A stretch of DNA of 64,000 bases from Phytohabitans sp037414955 (GCA_037414955.1 JBBEWH010000038.1:1-64000), one strand, 5' to 3'; counted from the stretch's first letter, positions 41,264 through 50,821 are shown. Notes: generated by a model not told the origin, from the letters alone. Made by a program: numbers and translations.

Positions 41264-41782
41264 ATGGCCGGGGCGCGCAAGCCAGTCGTCGAGGTACGGC
41301 GCAGCCAGCGCCGGCGGCGCACGGTGTCCGCGTACCGCGACGGCGAGCGCGTCGTCGTGCTCATCCCCGACCAGTTCTCCCGCGCCGAGGAGACCGAGTG
41401 GGTCGACAAGATGCTGGCCCGGCTCGCCGCCCGGGAAGAACGCCTGCACCGCTCCGACGACGAGCTGCTGGTGCGCGCCCGCCGGCTGATCGGGCGCTAC
41501 CTGAGCGAACACATCCGGGTGGCTGCCCCCGCCAGTGTGCGCTGGGTCACCAACCAGAACGGCCGCTGGGGCTCCTGCACGCCGGCTGACCGGACGATCC
41601 GCATCTCGCACCGCATCCAGGAGATGCCCGACTGGGTGATCGACTACGTGCTGCTGCACGAGCTGGCTCACCTGGTGGTGCCCAGTCACAACGCCCGGTT
41701 CTGGGAGCTGGTGGGCCGCTATCCGAAGGCCGAGCGCGCCCGCGGCTACCTCGAAGGCGTGGCCGCCGCCGCCGGCATCTAG
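41264..41782 (+). CDS. YgjP/SprT-like metallopeptidase
   Basis: 172 aa. N-terminal strands (VVEVRRSQRRRRTVSAYRDGERVVVLIP), then RWVTNQNGRWGSCTPADRTIRISHRI and the zinc motif LLHELAHLVVPSHNARFWELVG (HExxH plus a distal His). Family known as DUF45/M48-like; substrate unknown. ATG 41264 fits the family N-terminus. Confidence 0.88.
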   Translation: MAGARKPVVEVRRSQRRRRTVSAYRDGERVVVLIPDQFSRAEETEWVDKMLARLAAREERLHRSDDELLVRARRLIGRYLSEHIRVAAPASVRWVTNQNGRWGSCTPADRTIRISHRIQEMPDWVIDYVLLHELAHLVVPSHNARFWELVGRYPKAERARGYLEGVAAAAGI

Positions 41783-41793
41783 CCCTCACTTCG

Positions 41794-41880
41794 CCCGCAG
41801 GCCCGCCCGCAGGCCCGCCCGGCGGGCCCGCCCGGCGGGCCCTCGGCAGGCCCTCAGCGGGCCCGCTCGGCGCTCCGCGC
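41794..41880. repeat. GC-rich tandem repeats after the YgjP-like gene
   Basis: Units CGCCCGCAGGCC (twice) and CGCCCGGCGGGCC (twice), then degenerate copies. They form stacked GC hairpins and may halt transcription. Confidence 0.7.
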
Positions 41881-41896
41881 CGATCAAGGCCCTCCC

Positions 41897-41961
41897 CGTC
41901 GATCAAGGGCTGGGGCACATGGTTTGATCTCTGTTCCGGGTGCCCGAGCCCTTGATCGACG
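41897..41961. repeat. Family B palindrome, copy 1
   Basis: 22-bp arms (41897-41918, 41940-41961; one mismatch), CGTCGATCAAGGGCTGGGGC outward; 21-nt loop containing TTTGATCTC. Confidence 0.9.
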
Positions 41962-42006
41962 TGAGAATCCATGATCGGCGGTGGAAGGGCGGGATAGCCT
42001 GGCGGA

Positions 42007-42606
42007 GTGACTCGACGCGTCGTGATCGCGGTGGTGGGACCAGTGGCGTGGCATCCGCCGGGCGTGGACCCGGAGGAATGGCGGGCGGCGCTCGCCGAAG
42101 ACGTGGTCGACCTGCTGGCGACGCTCAACGAGGTCGAGCCGGCCATCGCGGCGGTTGCGGAGGACCGTGCGCTGGCCGAGTCGGTGGCGTGGCCGAGCAT
42201 GCCGGTGTACGAGGTACCCGACCGCAGCGCCGCCGCGATCTTCGCGGTGGCCGCGAAGGACGGGTTCGAGCAGGCGGCTTTGGTGGTGGCGGACGCGCCC
42301 GACGTACCCGGGTTGTTGATCGGGAAGCTGCTACGCCCGCTGACGACCCGGCCGCTCGCCGCGGCGCCCGCCGACCCCGGTCCTGGCCTGCTGGGCGTGG
42401 CGGCCCGGTTGCCGGCGCCCGACTGGCTGCCGGCGTTCGACCTGGACGGCGGCGCGGTGGCCGACCTGCGCGCGGCGGCCCCGCGAGCCGCCAACGTGGG
42501 CGTCTCACCCGGGTGGCGGCGGCTGCGCGGCCCTGCCGACCTGGCCACTCTCGACGTCGCCGTGGAGGGCTGGGAGACCACCCGCGCCCTGCTCAGCGCC
42601 GGCTGA
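42007..42606 (+). CDS. Hypothetical protein, nucleotidyltransferase-like fold possible
   Basis: 199 aa. VVIAVVGPVAWHPPG, VYEVPDRSAAAIFAVAAKDGFEQAALVVADAPDVPGLLIGKLLRPL, DLDGGAVADLR. The segment around VVADAPDVPGLLI recalls DUF2064/CofC-type glycosyl- or nucleotidyltransferases, but the DxD is not clear. GTG at 42007. Converges with DUF2342. Confidence 0.6.
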   Translation: MTRRVVIAVVGPVAWHPPGVDPEEWRAALAEDVVDLLATLNEVEPAIAAVAEDRALAESVAWPSMPVYEVPDRSAAAIFAVAAKDGFEQAALVVADAPDVPGLLIGKLLRPLTTRPLAAAPADPGPGLLGVAARLPAPDWLPAFDLDGGAVADLRAAAPRAANVGVSPGWRRLRGPADLATLDVAVEGWETTRALLSAG

Positions 42607-42670
42607 CCGCCGCACCTACGCCGCGCACCGGCGCCCCGCAGCACCGGCGCCGCGCCGCACCAGTGCCGCG

Positions 42671-42726
42671 CATGATCAAGGCGTCCTTCAAGTAGTTCTA
42701 ACTACTTGAAGGACGCCTTGATCATG
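42671..42726. repeat. Family A palindrome, perfectly symmetric
   Basis: Arms are exact complements, CCTTCAAGTAGTT against AACTACTTGAAGG, with a single central pair CT. Lies between converging genes, neither of which uses its TGA. Confidence 0.95.
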
Positions 42727-42736
42727 GAGAGTGGGG

Positions 42737-43951
42737 CTACAGGTCGAAGTCGCCTAGGTCGCCGAAGTCGAGCTGGGAGCGGGCGAACTTGTCCGGGTCG
42801 GTGAAGTCGTCCTCGGACGGCAGCAGGTCGGGGTGGCCCCACAGGGCGTCGCGGCCCGAGATGCCGCGGTGCTCGTTGAGGGCGGTCCAGAGTGCGGCGG
42901 CCTCCCGCAGCCGGCGGGGGCGCAGCTCCAGCCCGACGAGCGCGGCGAACGTCTGCTCGGCCGGCCCGCCCGCCGCCCGGCGGCGGCGGAACGCCTCGCC
43001 GAGGCGCACGACGTTCGGCAGCCGCTCGCTGGCGGCGGTGTCAACGACGTGGCACACCCACCCCTCGACCAGCGCGAGCGCGGTCTCCAGGCGGGCCAGG
43101 GACGCCTTCTGCGCCGGCGTGTCCTCCGGCGTGAAGATGCCCTCCATCACGATGGCCTGCATCGACTCCGGGTTCATCGGGTCGACCCGGTTCATCGCCT
43201 CTTCGACGGCTTCGCGGTTGACGGTGATGCCCGACGCGTACATCTCGACGGCGGTCAGCACGTGTCCACGCAGCCACGGCACGTGCTCGAAGAGCCGCTG
43301 GTGCGCCGCCTCGCGCAGCGCCACGTACAGCCTGACCTCGTCGAGCGGCAGTTCGAGGCCCTTGCCGTACTCGTCGATGTTGGCCGGGACGAGCGCGGCC
43401 GTGCCGGCCGGTCCGAGCGGCAGGCCGATGTCGCCCGCGGAGAGCACCTCGGCGGCGAGCGAGCCGAGCGCCTGGCCGAGCTGCCCGCCGAAGAGCGCCC
43501 CGCCGAGCGTAGCCACCATCGACTGCATCGGGCCGAGCTGGGCGCGGGCCTCCGGCGGCACCAGGTCGCCCATGGCGGCGACCATGCGACCGGCCACCGG
43601 GTCGCAGAGCTTGCGCCACACGGCGAGCGTGTTGTAGATCCACTCGTTGCGGTTCCACGCGACGGAGGTGTGGATGCCGGAGGGCAGAGCGGACGCCGGC
43701 TCCAGCCACAGGTCGGCCAGGCGCAGCGCTTCCTGCACCGCGTTGCGCTCGTAGATGGTTACCGCCGGGTCGCCGCTCGTCGCCAGCTGGCTCGCCGCGA
43801 CCTGGCGCGCGAGATCCCAGTTGACCGGTCCGGTGCCAGGCGCCGCGAGCAGCTGTTGCAGCTGTGTCATGAACTGCTGCATCTGCTGCGGGTCGTTGGG
43901 GTCGGGCGGCTGGGCGCCGGGAAGCGCGAAGCCGAACGGTATATCAGGCAC
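42737..43951 (-). CDS. DUF2342 zincin-like protein
   Basis: 404 aa, actinobacterial family annotated zinc-dependent metalloprotease or F420-associated. EVRLYVALREAAHQRLFEHVPWL carries the zincin-like helix (EAAHQRLF, not a full HExxH), and VEGWVCHVVD supplies a further motif. Gly-rich GGALFGGQLGQALGSLAAEVL is conserved. Rv3195 position. Activity unproven because the first His of the motif is replaced. Confidence 0.88.
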   Translation of the reverse strand: MPDIPFGFALPGAQPPDPNDPQQMQQFMTQLQQLLAAPGTGPVNWDLARQVAASQLATSGDPAVTIYERNAVQEALRLADLWLEPASALPSGIHTSVAWNRNEWIYNTLAVWRKLCDPVAGRMVAAMGDLVPPEARAQLGPMQSMVATLGGALFGGQLGQALGSLAAEVLSAGDIGLPLGPAGTAALVPANIDEYGKGLELPLDEVRLYVALREAAHQRLFEHVPWLRGHVLTAVEMYASGITVNREAVEEAMNRVDPMNPESMQAIVMEGIFTPEDTPAQKASLARLETALALVEGWVCHVVDTAASERLPNVVRLGEAFRRRRAAGGPAEQTFAALVGLELRPRRLREAAALWTALNEHRGISGRDALWGHPDLLPSEDDFTDPDKFARSQLDFGDLGDFDL

Positions 43952-44015
43952 GTGGTCAACGGTACGCGCGGTCGCTGGGCGCCGCCTGTGAGCCTTCTAA
44001 GCTCAGGGAGAAACC

Positions 44016-44043
44016 AGGGCCTGTCCCGAAGGGCACAGGCCCT
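44016..44043. terminator. Hairpin upstream of the PDZ-Lon gene
   Basis: AGGGCCTGT-CCCGAAGGGC-ACAGGCCCT, 9-bp outer stem, 20 bp before the next ATG, between divergent genes. May be a leader hairpin rather than a terminator. Confidence 0.5.
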
Positions 44044-44063
44044 AGGTGGGTACGCTTTCGCGC

Positions 44064-45083
44064 ATGAGACGTCGCGGTGTAACCGTCCTCCTCGGCGCGC
44101 TGATCACCGCTCTGCTGAGCATCGGGGTGCTGGCCGCGCCGGTGCCTTATGTGGTGCTGGGGCCCGGCCCTACGGTCGACACGCTGGGCAAGGAGAAGGG
44201 CAAGGAGGTCATCCAGGTCTCCGGCACGCCGACGTCGACGTCTCAGGGGCAGCTGCGGCTGACCACGGTCGGCGTGCAGCCGGATGTGAAGCTGCTGGCC
44301 GCGATCGCCGGCTGGTTCGACGACGAAGAGGCCGTGGTGCCGCGCGAGCTGGTCTACCCGCCGAACGAGAGCGAGGAGCAGGTCGAGCAGCGCAACGCCC
44401 AGGAGTTCCAGGCGTCACAGACCAGCGCGGAGACGGCCGCGCTGCGTGAGCTGGGCTATCCGCTGAAGGTCGTGGTGAAGAAGGTGACGGCGGACGGGCC
44501 GTCGGTGGACGTGCTGCGCGAGAACGACATCATCACGTCGGTCGACGGCGCGGCGGTGACGAGCGCCCAGAAGCTCACCGAGATGATCCAGGCGAAGCCC
44601 GCCGGCACGGCGCTCAGCATCGGGTACACGCGCGGCGGCCGGCCGGCCACCGCGAAGATCACCACGCGGGCGCAGGACGGCGAGCCGCCGCGGATCGGCG
44701 TCGAGATCGACCAGGATCAGCCGCACCCCTTCGAGCTGAAGATCGATCTGGACGAGATCGGCGGCCCCAGCGCGGGGCTGATGTTCGCCCTCGGCATCGT
44801 CGACAAGCTGGACACCGACGAGGACCTCACCGGCGGGAAGATCATCGCGGGCACCGGCACCATCGACGACGAGGGCAACGTCGGGCCGATCGGCGGCATC
44901 GCGCAGAAGCTGATCGGCGCCAAGGAGGCGGATGCGACGGTGTTCCTCACGCCGGCCGACAACTGCGCCGAGGCGAAGAACAACGCGCAGCCGGGGCTGC
45001 CGCTGGTGAAGGTCGGCACCATCAAGGAGGCGCTGACCGCCCTGGAGACCCTGCGTGCCGGGGGACAGCCGGGGCTCTGCTAA
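44064..45083 (+). CDS. Membrane-anchored PDZ-Lon protease, YlbL type
   Basis: 339 aa. One N-terminal helix (VTVLLGALITALLSIGVLA), PDZ domain (LRENDIITSVDGAAVTSAQKL, about residues 140-210) and Lon S16 proteolytic domain with Ser in GGPSAGLMFALGI and Lys in GIAQKLIGAKEADATVFL. Rv3194c position. ATG 44064; a longer frame to 44046 has no better signal. Confidence 0.93.
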   Translation: MRRRGVTVLLGALITALLSIGVLAAPVPYVVLGPGPTVDTLGKEKGKEVIQVSGTPTSTSQGQLRLTTVGVQPDVKLLAAIAGWFDDEEAVVPRELVYPPNESEEQVEQRNAQEFQASQTSAETAALRELGYPLKVVVKKVTADGPSVDVLRENDIITSVDGAAVTSAQKLTEMIQAKPAGTALSIGYTRGGRPATAKITTRAQDGEPPRIGVEIDQDQPHPFELKIDLDEIGGPSAGLMFALGIVDKLDTDEDLTGGKIIAGTGTIDDEGNVGPIGGIAQKLIGAKEADATVFLTPADNCAEAKNNAQPGLPLVKVGTIKEALTALETLRAGGQPGLC

Positions 45084-45163
45084 TGGTGTCCAGGTTCACC
45101 CCGTACTGTAGGTGGCCTGATCGGAACGGATCGGACCCTAACTTGTAATGTGCGGAGCCTGCC

Positions 45164-48100
45164 GTGGTCATGCGTAGTAGCCCCCTCCCGAGGATGAGCC
45201 GACGCGGTCGCGTCACGGTCGGCGTACTCATCGGGGTGTTCCTGCTTTTCACGCTGATGGGCTGGGCGGTCGAAGCGTGGACCGACTGGCTTTGGTTCGA
45301 CGAGGTCGAATTCACCGAAGTCTTCAGCAGCGTGCTCACCACCCGGATCCTGCTGTTCCTCGCGATCGGTCTGGCGATGGCCGTGATCGTGGGCGGCAAT
45401 CTCTATCTCGCCTACCGGCTCCGGCCGCTGCTGCGTCCACACTCGGCGGAGCAGGCCACACTGGAGCGGTACCGGATGGTGCTCAGCCCGCGGATCGGCA
45501 CCTGGATCGCGCTGCTCGCGGGCCTCATCGGCCTCTTCGCCGGCCTCTCGGCGCAGGGCCGGTGGAGCCAGTGGATGCTCTTCCGTAACTCGCAGCCGTT
45601 CGGGGTGACCGATCCCGAGTTCAAGATCGATGTCGGGTTCTACGTCTTCGAGTACCCGTTCTGGCGCTACCTGCTCGGCGTCGGCTTCACCGCCGTCGTG
45701 CTGTCGGTGATCGGCGCGCTCGCCGTGCACTACGTCTTCGGCGGCGTGCGGCTGCAGGGCATCGGCGACCGGATGACGGCCGCCGCGCGCGCCCACCTCA
45801 CCTCGCTGGTGGCGGTGTTCGTCCTGCTCAAGGCGATCGCGTACGTCTTGGACCGGCGCGCCCTGCTGCTGGCCTACAACGAGGGCACCCGGCTGTACGG
45901 CGCGGGCTACACCGACATCAACGCGTTGCTGCCGGCCAAGGAGATCCTCGCCTACATCTCGGTCGTGGTGGCGATCGCGATCATCGTGTTCTCCAACGCG
46001 GTGATGCGCAACCTGGTCTGGCCCGGCGTCTCGCTCGGCCTGCTCGGCATCTCCGCGGTCGCGATCGGCGGCATCTACCCGTGGGCGGTGCAGACGTTCG
46101 AGGTCAAGCCGAGCGTCCGGGACAAGGAGCGCGAGTACATCGAGCGCAGCATCACGGCCACCCGGGACGCGTTCGGGATCGCGCAGACGGCGAGCACGGC
46201 GTACGGGGCGAACAACCTCGTGCCGCCGGCCAACCTGGCGACCGACACGTCCATCGTGCCCAACATCCGGCTGCTCGACCCCGCGCTGGTCTCCCAGACG
46301 TACACCCAGCTCCAGCAGGTGCGCGGGTTCTACGACTTCGGCGAGAAGCTCGACATCGACCGATACACGATCAACGGGAAGACCCAGGACTACGTCGTGG
46401 GCATCCGGGAGATCAACTACGGCGAGCTGACCGAGCAGCAGGGCAACTGGATCAACCGCCACAGCGTCTACACCCACGGGTACGGCCTGGTGGCCGCGCC
46501 CGCCAACCAGGTGGTGTGCGGCGGGCAGCCGTACTTCGTCTCCGGCTTCCTCGGCGAGCAGACCGGGGAGACCTGCTCCTCGCCGCAGGAGCAGCTCCAG
46601 GTCAAGCAGCCGCGGGTCTATTTCGGCGAGCAGATGGGCCAGCAGGGCGCCGACTACGCCATCGTCGGGCAGCAGGACGAGAACCGGCACGTCGAGTTCG
46701 ACCGTCCGCTCGGCACCAGCGGCGACGAGGGCCAGTACTACACGTACGACGGCGAGGGCGGCGTCGAGATCGGCTCGTTCATGCGGCGGCTGCTCTACTC
46801 GGTCAAGGAGCGGGAGTCGAACTTCCTGCTCTCCGACGCGGTCAACGACGACTCCAAACTGCTGTACGTGCGCAACCCGCGTGACCGCGTGGAGAAAGTG
46901 GCGCCGTTCCTCACCATCGACGGCGACCCGTACCCGGCGGTCGTGGACGGCCGGATTACCTGGATCCTCGACGGCTACACCACGGCCGGCACGTATCCGT
47001 ACGCGGAGCGCATCAACCTCCAGGCGGAGACCCGTGACGAGCTGACCGGTGCGGGCACGTTCCAGCTCGCCCGGGAAGACGTCAACTACATCCGCAACTC
47101 GGTGAAGGCCACCGTCGACGCGTACGACGGCACGGTCAAGCTCTACGAGTTCGACGACACCGACCCGGTCCTCAAGGCCTGGAACCAGGCGTTCGGCGGC
47201 GACCTGGTGGTGCCCAAGGCGGAGATCCCGGCCGACCTGGCCGCGCACTTCCGGTACCCGGCCGACCTGTTCAAGGTGCAGCGCAACCTGCTGGCCAAGT
47301 ACCACGTCACGGATCCGGGCGACTTCTTCTCCGGTTCGGACTTCTGGGACGTGCCCAACGCGCCGGACAACCCGGACGCCGGGGTCAAGCAGCCGCCGTA
47401 CTACCTGCTGACCCAACTGCCCGGCCAGAACGAGGCGCGGTTCCAACTCACGTCGGCGGTCACACCCACCGGCCGGCAGAACCTCGCCGCGCTCATGTCG
47501 GCCTCCTACGTGGACGGTAGACCGCAGCTGTCGGTGCTGGAGTTGCCCGACCAGACGGCTATTTCCGGGCCGGTGCAGGTGCACCAGCGGATGACCAACA
47601 CCAAGGACACCATCCGCACCGACCTGAACCTGCTGGAGTCGTCCAACCGGGCCCAGGTGCTCTACGGCAACCTGCTCTCGCTGCCGTTCGGCAACGGCAT
47701 GCTCTACATCGAGCCGGTCTACGTGCAGAGCAACCAGGAAAACGCGTATCCGGTGCTCCAGAAGGTGCTGATGTCCTACGGTGACGGCGGCCAGTACGTG
47801 GTGCTCGCCAACTCCGTGACCGACGGCGTCAGACAGTTGGTGCAACAGGCGCAGCAGGGCGGCCAGCAGCCGCCGGCCGGGCAGACCAATCCACCGCCAG
47901 CGGGCTCCGGCAACACCGGCCAGACGCTGACGCCGGCACTCGCGGCGGCGGCGGACGCGGTGGAGAAGGCGTGGGCCGAGGTCAAGGCCGCCCGTACGGC
48001 GGGCGACTTCGAGCGCGAGGGCCGGGCGCTGAAGGCGTTCGACGACGCGATGTCGCAGTTCCAGGCCGCCCTGAACGCGGCCGGCGGCACCGGCAACGGC

Positions 48101-48172
48101 ACCCCTGCCACACCGGCACCCAGCGGTACTCCAACCCCTGGCGCCTCGGTAAGCCCCACCCCCGGCGGCTAA
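45164..48172 (+). CDS. UPF0182 family membrane protein
   Basis: 1002 aa. About seven helices in the first ~320 residues (TVGVLIGVFLLFTLMGWAVEAWTDW..WFDEVEFTEVF is the family start), then a large exported domain and a Pro/Gly/Thr-rich C-terminus. Widespread in actinobacteria and cyanobacteria; no activity known. GTG 45164 or ATG 45170. Position matches Rv3193c. Confidence 0.93.
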   Translation: MVMRSSPLPRMSRRGRVTVGVLIGVFLLFTLMGWAVEAWTDWLWFDEVEFTEVFSSVLTTRILLFLAIGLAMAVIVGGNLYLAYRLRPLLRPHSAEQATLERYRMVLSPRIGTWIALLAGLIGLFAGLSAQGRWSQWMLFRNSQPFGVTDPEFKIDVGFYVFEYPFWRYLLGVGFTAVVLSVIGALAVHYVFGGVRLQGIGDRMTAAARAHLTSLVAVFVLLKAIAYVLDRRALLLAYNEGTRLYGAGYTDINALLPAKEILAYISVVVAIAIIVFSNAVMRNLVWPGVSLGLLGISAVAIGGIYPWAVQTFEVKPSVRDKEREYIERSITATRDAFGIAQTASTAYGANNLVPPANLATDTSIVPNIRLLDPALVSQTYTQLQQVRGFYDFGEKLDIDRYTINGKTQDYVVGIREINYGELTEQQGNWINRHSVYTHGYGLVAAPANQVVCGGQPYFVSGFLGEQTGETCSSPQEQLQVKQPRVYFGEQMGQQGADYAIVGQQDENRHVEFDRPLGTSGDEGQYYTYDGEGGVEIGSFMRRLLYSVKERESNFLLSDAVNDDSKLLYVRNPRDRVEKVAPFLTIDGDPYPAVVDGRITWILDGYTTAGTYPYAERINLQAETRDELTGAGTFQLAREDVNYIRNSVKATVDAYDGTVKLYEFDDTDPVLKAWNQAFGGDLVVPKAEIPADLAAHFRYPADLFKVQRNLLAKYHVTDPGDFFSGSDFWDVPNAPDNPDAGVKQPPYYLLTQLPGQNEARFQLTSAVTPTGRQNLAALMSASYVDGRPQLSVLELPDQTAISGPVQVHQRMTNTKDTIRTDLNLLESSNRAQVLYGNLLSLPFGNGMLYIEPVYVQSNQENAYPVLQKVLMSYGDGGQYVVLANSVTDGVRQLVQQAQQGGQQPPAGQTNPPPAGSGNTGQTLTPALAAAADAVEKAWAEVKAARTAGDFEREGRALKAFDDAMSQFQAALNAAGGTGNGTPATPAPSGTPTPGASVSPTPGG

Positions 48173-48181
48173 CCCCGTCTC

Positions 48182-48237
48182 CATGATCAAGGCGTCCTTC
48201 ACGTCGCTAGAGCGACATGAAGGACGCCTTGATCATG
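48182..48237. repeat. Family A palindrome
   Basis: Full CCTTCA/TGAAGG copy between UPF0182 and the tRNA gene, likely terminator of the former. Confidence 0.92.
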
Positions 48238-48263
48238 GAGGGGCACCTCGTGTGGGGGCCGTT

Positions 48264-48293
48264 TTGCAGGTACGGAGGACCGTGCGCTACTGT
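48264..48293 (+). promoter_or_regulatory. Promoter of the initiator tRNA
   Basis: TTGCAG, 18 bp, TACTGT; 11 bp before the tRNA 5' end. Confidence 0.7.
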
Positions 48294-48304
48294 TAACAAG
48301 CCGA

Positions 48305-48378
48305 CGCGGGGTGGAGCAGCTCGGTAGCTCGCTGGGCTCATAACCCAGAGGTCGCAGGTTCAAATCCTGTCCCCGCTA
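48305..48378 (+). tRNA. Initiator tRNA-Met (CAT)
   Basis: 74 nt to the discriminator A. Acceptor GCGGGG/CCCCGC with a C1-T72 mismatch, GGG/CCC anticodon stem around CTCATAA, D-loop GAGCAGCTCGGTAG, T-arm GCAGGTTCAAATCCTGT. Mismatch and three G-C pairs mark an initiator. CCA is not encoded (CAA follows). Confidence 0.97.
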
Positions 48379-48383
48379 CAAGG

Positions 48384-48420
48384 GAAACGGCCCCTCAGAG
48401 AATCTCTGAGGGGCCGTTTC
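48384..48420 (+). terminator. Intrinsic terminator after the tRNA
   Basis: GAAACGGCCCCTCAGAG and CTCTGAGGGGCCGTTTC around AATC-type loop, ending GTTTCGTG, a few bases after the tRNA. Confidence 0.9.
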
Positions 48421-48554
48421 GTGCGTTGGCCACCGACGCGGTCCGGATGGAACGAGCGCGTCCGGCGCTGTTCGTGGCTCGGCTGGCCTCCTGGCGGCCC
48501 ACGATCCGACCTGGTGGGACGCCACGCGGTTGCCCACGGTGAGATGATCATGTG

Positions 48555-49085
48555 ATGGAACGGATATCCAGCCGGGTCGTGTACCGCAATCCGTGGATGG
48601 TCGTCCGCGAGGACGAGATCAGGCGTCCGGACGGCAGCCCCGGCGTTTTCGGGGTGGTCGAGAAACCGGACTTCGCGCTGGTTCTGCCGCGCTGGCGGGA
48701 CGGGTTCTGGCTGGTGGAGCAGTTCCGATATCCGGTCGGACGGCGGGCGTGGGAGTTTCCGCAGGGTAGCTGGGGCAGCGGCGCCAACGGAGATCAGGTT
48801 GCGCTCGCTCGTCAGGAGCTGGCTGAGGAGACCGGCCTGCGCGCGGCCTCAATGAGCCATCTTGGGCATCTGTTCGAAGCGTACGGTTTCTCGACCCAGG
48901 GGTTCGACGTCTATCTCGCGACCGACCTCACGGAGGGCGACCCGGATCGGGAGGCCAGTGAGCAGGACATGATCCATCGCGCCTGCACGGACGCGGAGAT
49001 TTCCGAGATGATCCGCTCGGGGCAGATCGTGGACGCCCCCTCGTTGGCTGCTCTGACCCTCTACCGACTCCAACTGACCCCCTGA
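48555..49085 (+). CDS. NUDIX hydrolase, ADP-ribose pyrophosphatase-like
   Basis: 176 aa. SRVVYRNPWMVVREDEI and VLVEQFRYP-like LVEQFRYPVGRRAWEFPQGS lead into a NUDIX box ARQELAEETGL; the usual GxxxxxE half is altered (GSWGSGANGDQ). Probably acts on nucleoside diphosphate sugars. ATG 48555; GTG 48552 is one codon upstream. Confidence 0.85.
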   Translation: MERISSRVVYRNPWMVVREDEIRRPDGSPGVFGVVEKPDFALVLPRWRDGFWLVEQFRYPVGRRAWEFPQGSWGSGANGDQVALARQELAEETGLRAASMSHLGHLFEAYGFSTQGFDVYLATDLTEGDPDREASEQDMIHRACTDAEISEMIRSGQIVDAPSLAALTLYRLQLTP

Positions 49086-49104
49086 CGTACCCAGGGCCGC
49101 CCCG

Positions 49105-49160
49105 CATGATCAAGGCGTCCCTCACGTCGTTCTAACGACATGAGGGACGCCTTGATCATG
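49105..49160. repeat. Family A palindrome
   Basis: Full copy between converging NUDIX and cold-shock genes; neither gene's stop uses it. Confidence 0.92.
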
Positions 49161-49161
49161 C

Positions 49162-49199
49162 TGCAGCCCCCCACCAGGTGCTGGATGAGGGGCTGCAGG
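49162..49199 (-). terminator. Terminator of the cold-shock gene
   Basis: CTGCAGCCCC, loop, GGGGCTGCAG, 12 bp after the cold-shock stop on the minus strand. Confidence 0.8.
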
Positions 49200-49210
49200 A
49201 CTCGGGGGGT

Positions 49211-49414
49211 TTAGAGGACCTTGACGGACTCCGCCTGCGGGCCCTTGGGGCCCTGGGTGATGTCGAACTCGACCCGCTGGTCCTCGTTCAGGCTCCGGAA
49301 GCCGCTCGACTGGATGGCGGAGAAGTGGACGAAGACGTCCTTACCTCCGCCGTCGACCATGATGAAGCCGAAGCCCTTGTCCTCGTTAAACCATTTCACA
49401 GTGCCCTGGGCCAT
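49211..49414 (-). CDS. cspA: Cold-shock domain protein
   Basis: 67 aa. RNP1 KGFGFI and RNP2 VFVHFSAI in MAQGTVKWFNEDKGFGFIMV; single-stranded nucleic-acid chaperone. Ribosome site AAGGAGAC. A stretch of ~290 bp to the divergent NYN gene leaves room for a long structured 5' leader as in other csp mRNAs. Confidence 0.97.
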   Translation of the reverse strand: MAQGTVKWFNEDKGFGFIMVDGGGKDVFVHFSAIQSSGFRSLNEDQRVEFDITQGPKGPQAESVKVL

Positions 49415-49708
49415 CTGTGATGTCTCCTTGCATGAGTGGGGATGCGAACCGCGTCGCGGCTCGCAGGCCGGCTGTCACGGCGGCGATACCGCACCATCTC
49501 AGGCAAGAAACGGCGGCACGCTCGCAGCAATCCGCGAGCGTGAGGGGTAAACCACGAACACAGAAACCTTCGACCACCAGGTACAACCGGCCCGTGGGGT
49601 GGCGTGTTCCCGTTCTCGAGCACAATCTGCGGTCACCGACCCGCCGATCGAACATATGTACGATTGCGGAAGGGAGCGCTGCGCGGCCGCCGAGCGTAGG
49701 CTGATCGC

Positions 49709-50800
49709 GTGGATCAAGAAGACCGCATCGCCCTGTTCCTCGATTACGAGAATCTCGCGTTGGGAGCACGGGACAACCGGCGCGGCACCGCGTTCGACTT
49801 CCGGCCCATCGCGGACGCGCTCGCCGAGCGGGGGCGCGTGGTGGTCCGCCGGGCGTACGCGGACTGGTCGTTCTTCGACGAGGACCGCCGGATGCTCACC
49901 CGGTCTCATGTGGAGCTCATCGAGATTCCCCAGCGCATGGGCGCGTCGCGGAAGAACGCCGCCGATATCAAGATGGCCGTCGACGCCGTGGAGCTGGCGT
50001 TCGAGCGCGGCTACATCTCGACGTTCGTGATCTGCACCGGCGACAGCGACTTCACGCCGTTGGTCCACAAGCTGCGCGAGCTCAACAAGCGCGTCATCGG
50101 TGTCGGCGTCGAGAAGTCGACATCGGCGCTTCTCCCGCCGGCGTGTGACGAGTTCCTCTATTACGACCGCCTCGAAGGCGTCGACATCCCCTCGGGGCGC
50201 GGCGCGCGCGGCCGGCCCGCCCCGGTGCCCGAGCCCAGCCCACGGCGGGTCGAGCAGGTCGAGCAGGAGCCCGAGCCACAGCCGGCTGAGGAGCCGGCCC
50301 GCGACGTCGATTCGCTCGCCGTCCTCGTGGCCCAGACCGTCGCCGGTCTTCAGGGCAGCGCCAGCGGCGACGTGACCGCCTCGACGATGAAGCGCACCCT
50401 GCTGCGCAAGGATCCGACCTTCAGCGAGTCCGACTACGGGTTCCGCACCTTCGGAGAGCTGTTGCGGCACCTCGCGGATCGCAACGTGATCGAGTTGACC
50501 GACGGCCCTTCCAAGGGCGATCCGGGAGTCTCCCTGCCCGAACACGGCGATCGGGAGGAGGCTTTCGCGCTGCTCCGCTCCGTGGTCGCGGACCTGGCCG
50601 GAGGCGACGGGGCGGTGCCGCTGTCCGGCCTCAAGAACCAGCTTCGTCGGGCGCGGCCCGACTTCAGCGAGAAGAAGCTGGGCTACCGCAGCTTCCTCCA
50701 GTTCTGCAAAGCGGCCGCCACCAACGGTGGCGTCGATCTACAGTGGAATACCGAAGCGGACGACTATCTGCTGAAGCCGCTCAACGCATCGCTGCGCTGA
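49709..50800 (+). CDS. NYN-domain RNase-like protein with two OST-HTH/LOTUS domains
   Basis: 363 aa. N-terminal NYN (PIN-like) nuclease domain with acidic residues in ALFLDYENLAL, DIKMAVDAVELA and ICTGDSDFTPLV. Two LOTUS domains, about residues 215-275 (ASTMKRTLLRKDPTFSESDYGF) and 290-360 (LSGLKNQLRRARPDFSEKKLGY). LOTUS binds RNA or G-quadruplexes in other proteins. GTG 49709. Confidence 0.9.
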   Translation: MDQEDRIALFLDYENLALGARDNRRGTAFDFRPIADALAERGRVVVRRAYADWSFFDEDRRMLTRSHVELIEIPQRMGASRKNAADIKMAVDAVELAFERGYISTFVICTGDSDFTPLVHKLRELNKRVIGVGVEKSTSALLPPACDEFLYYDRLEGVDIPSGRGARGRPAPVPEPSPRRVEQVEQEPEPQPAEEPARDVDSLAVLVAQTVAGLQGSASGDVTASTMKRTLLRKDPTFSESDYGFRTFGELLRHLADRNVIELTDGPSKGDPGVSLPEHGDREEAFALLRSVVADLAGGDGAVPLSGLKNQLRRARPDFSEKKLGYRSFLQFCKAAATNGGVDLQWNTEADDYLLKPLNASLR

Positions 50801-50821
50801 GCGCGCCGCGCGGATCACCCC

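Noticed and set aside
45080..48202. 1040-codon minus-strand frame opposite UPF0182
   Set aside because: Antisense shadow of the UPF0182 gene with Arg/Val/Gly-rich composition.
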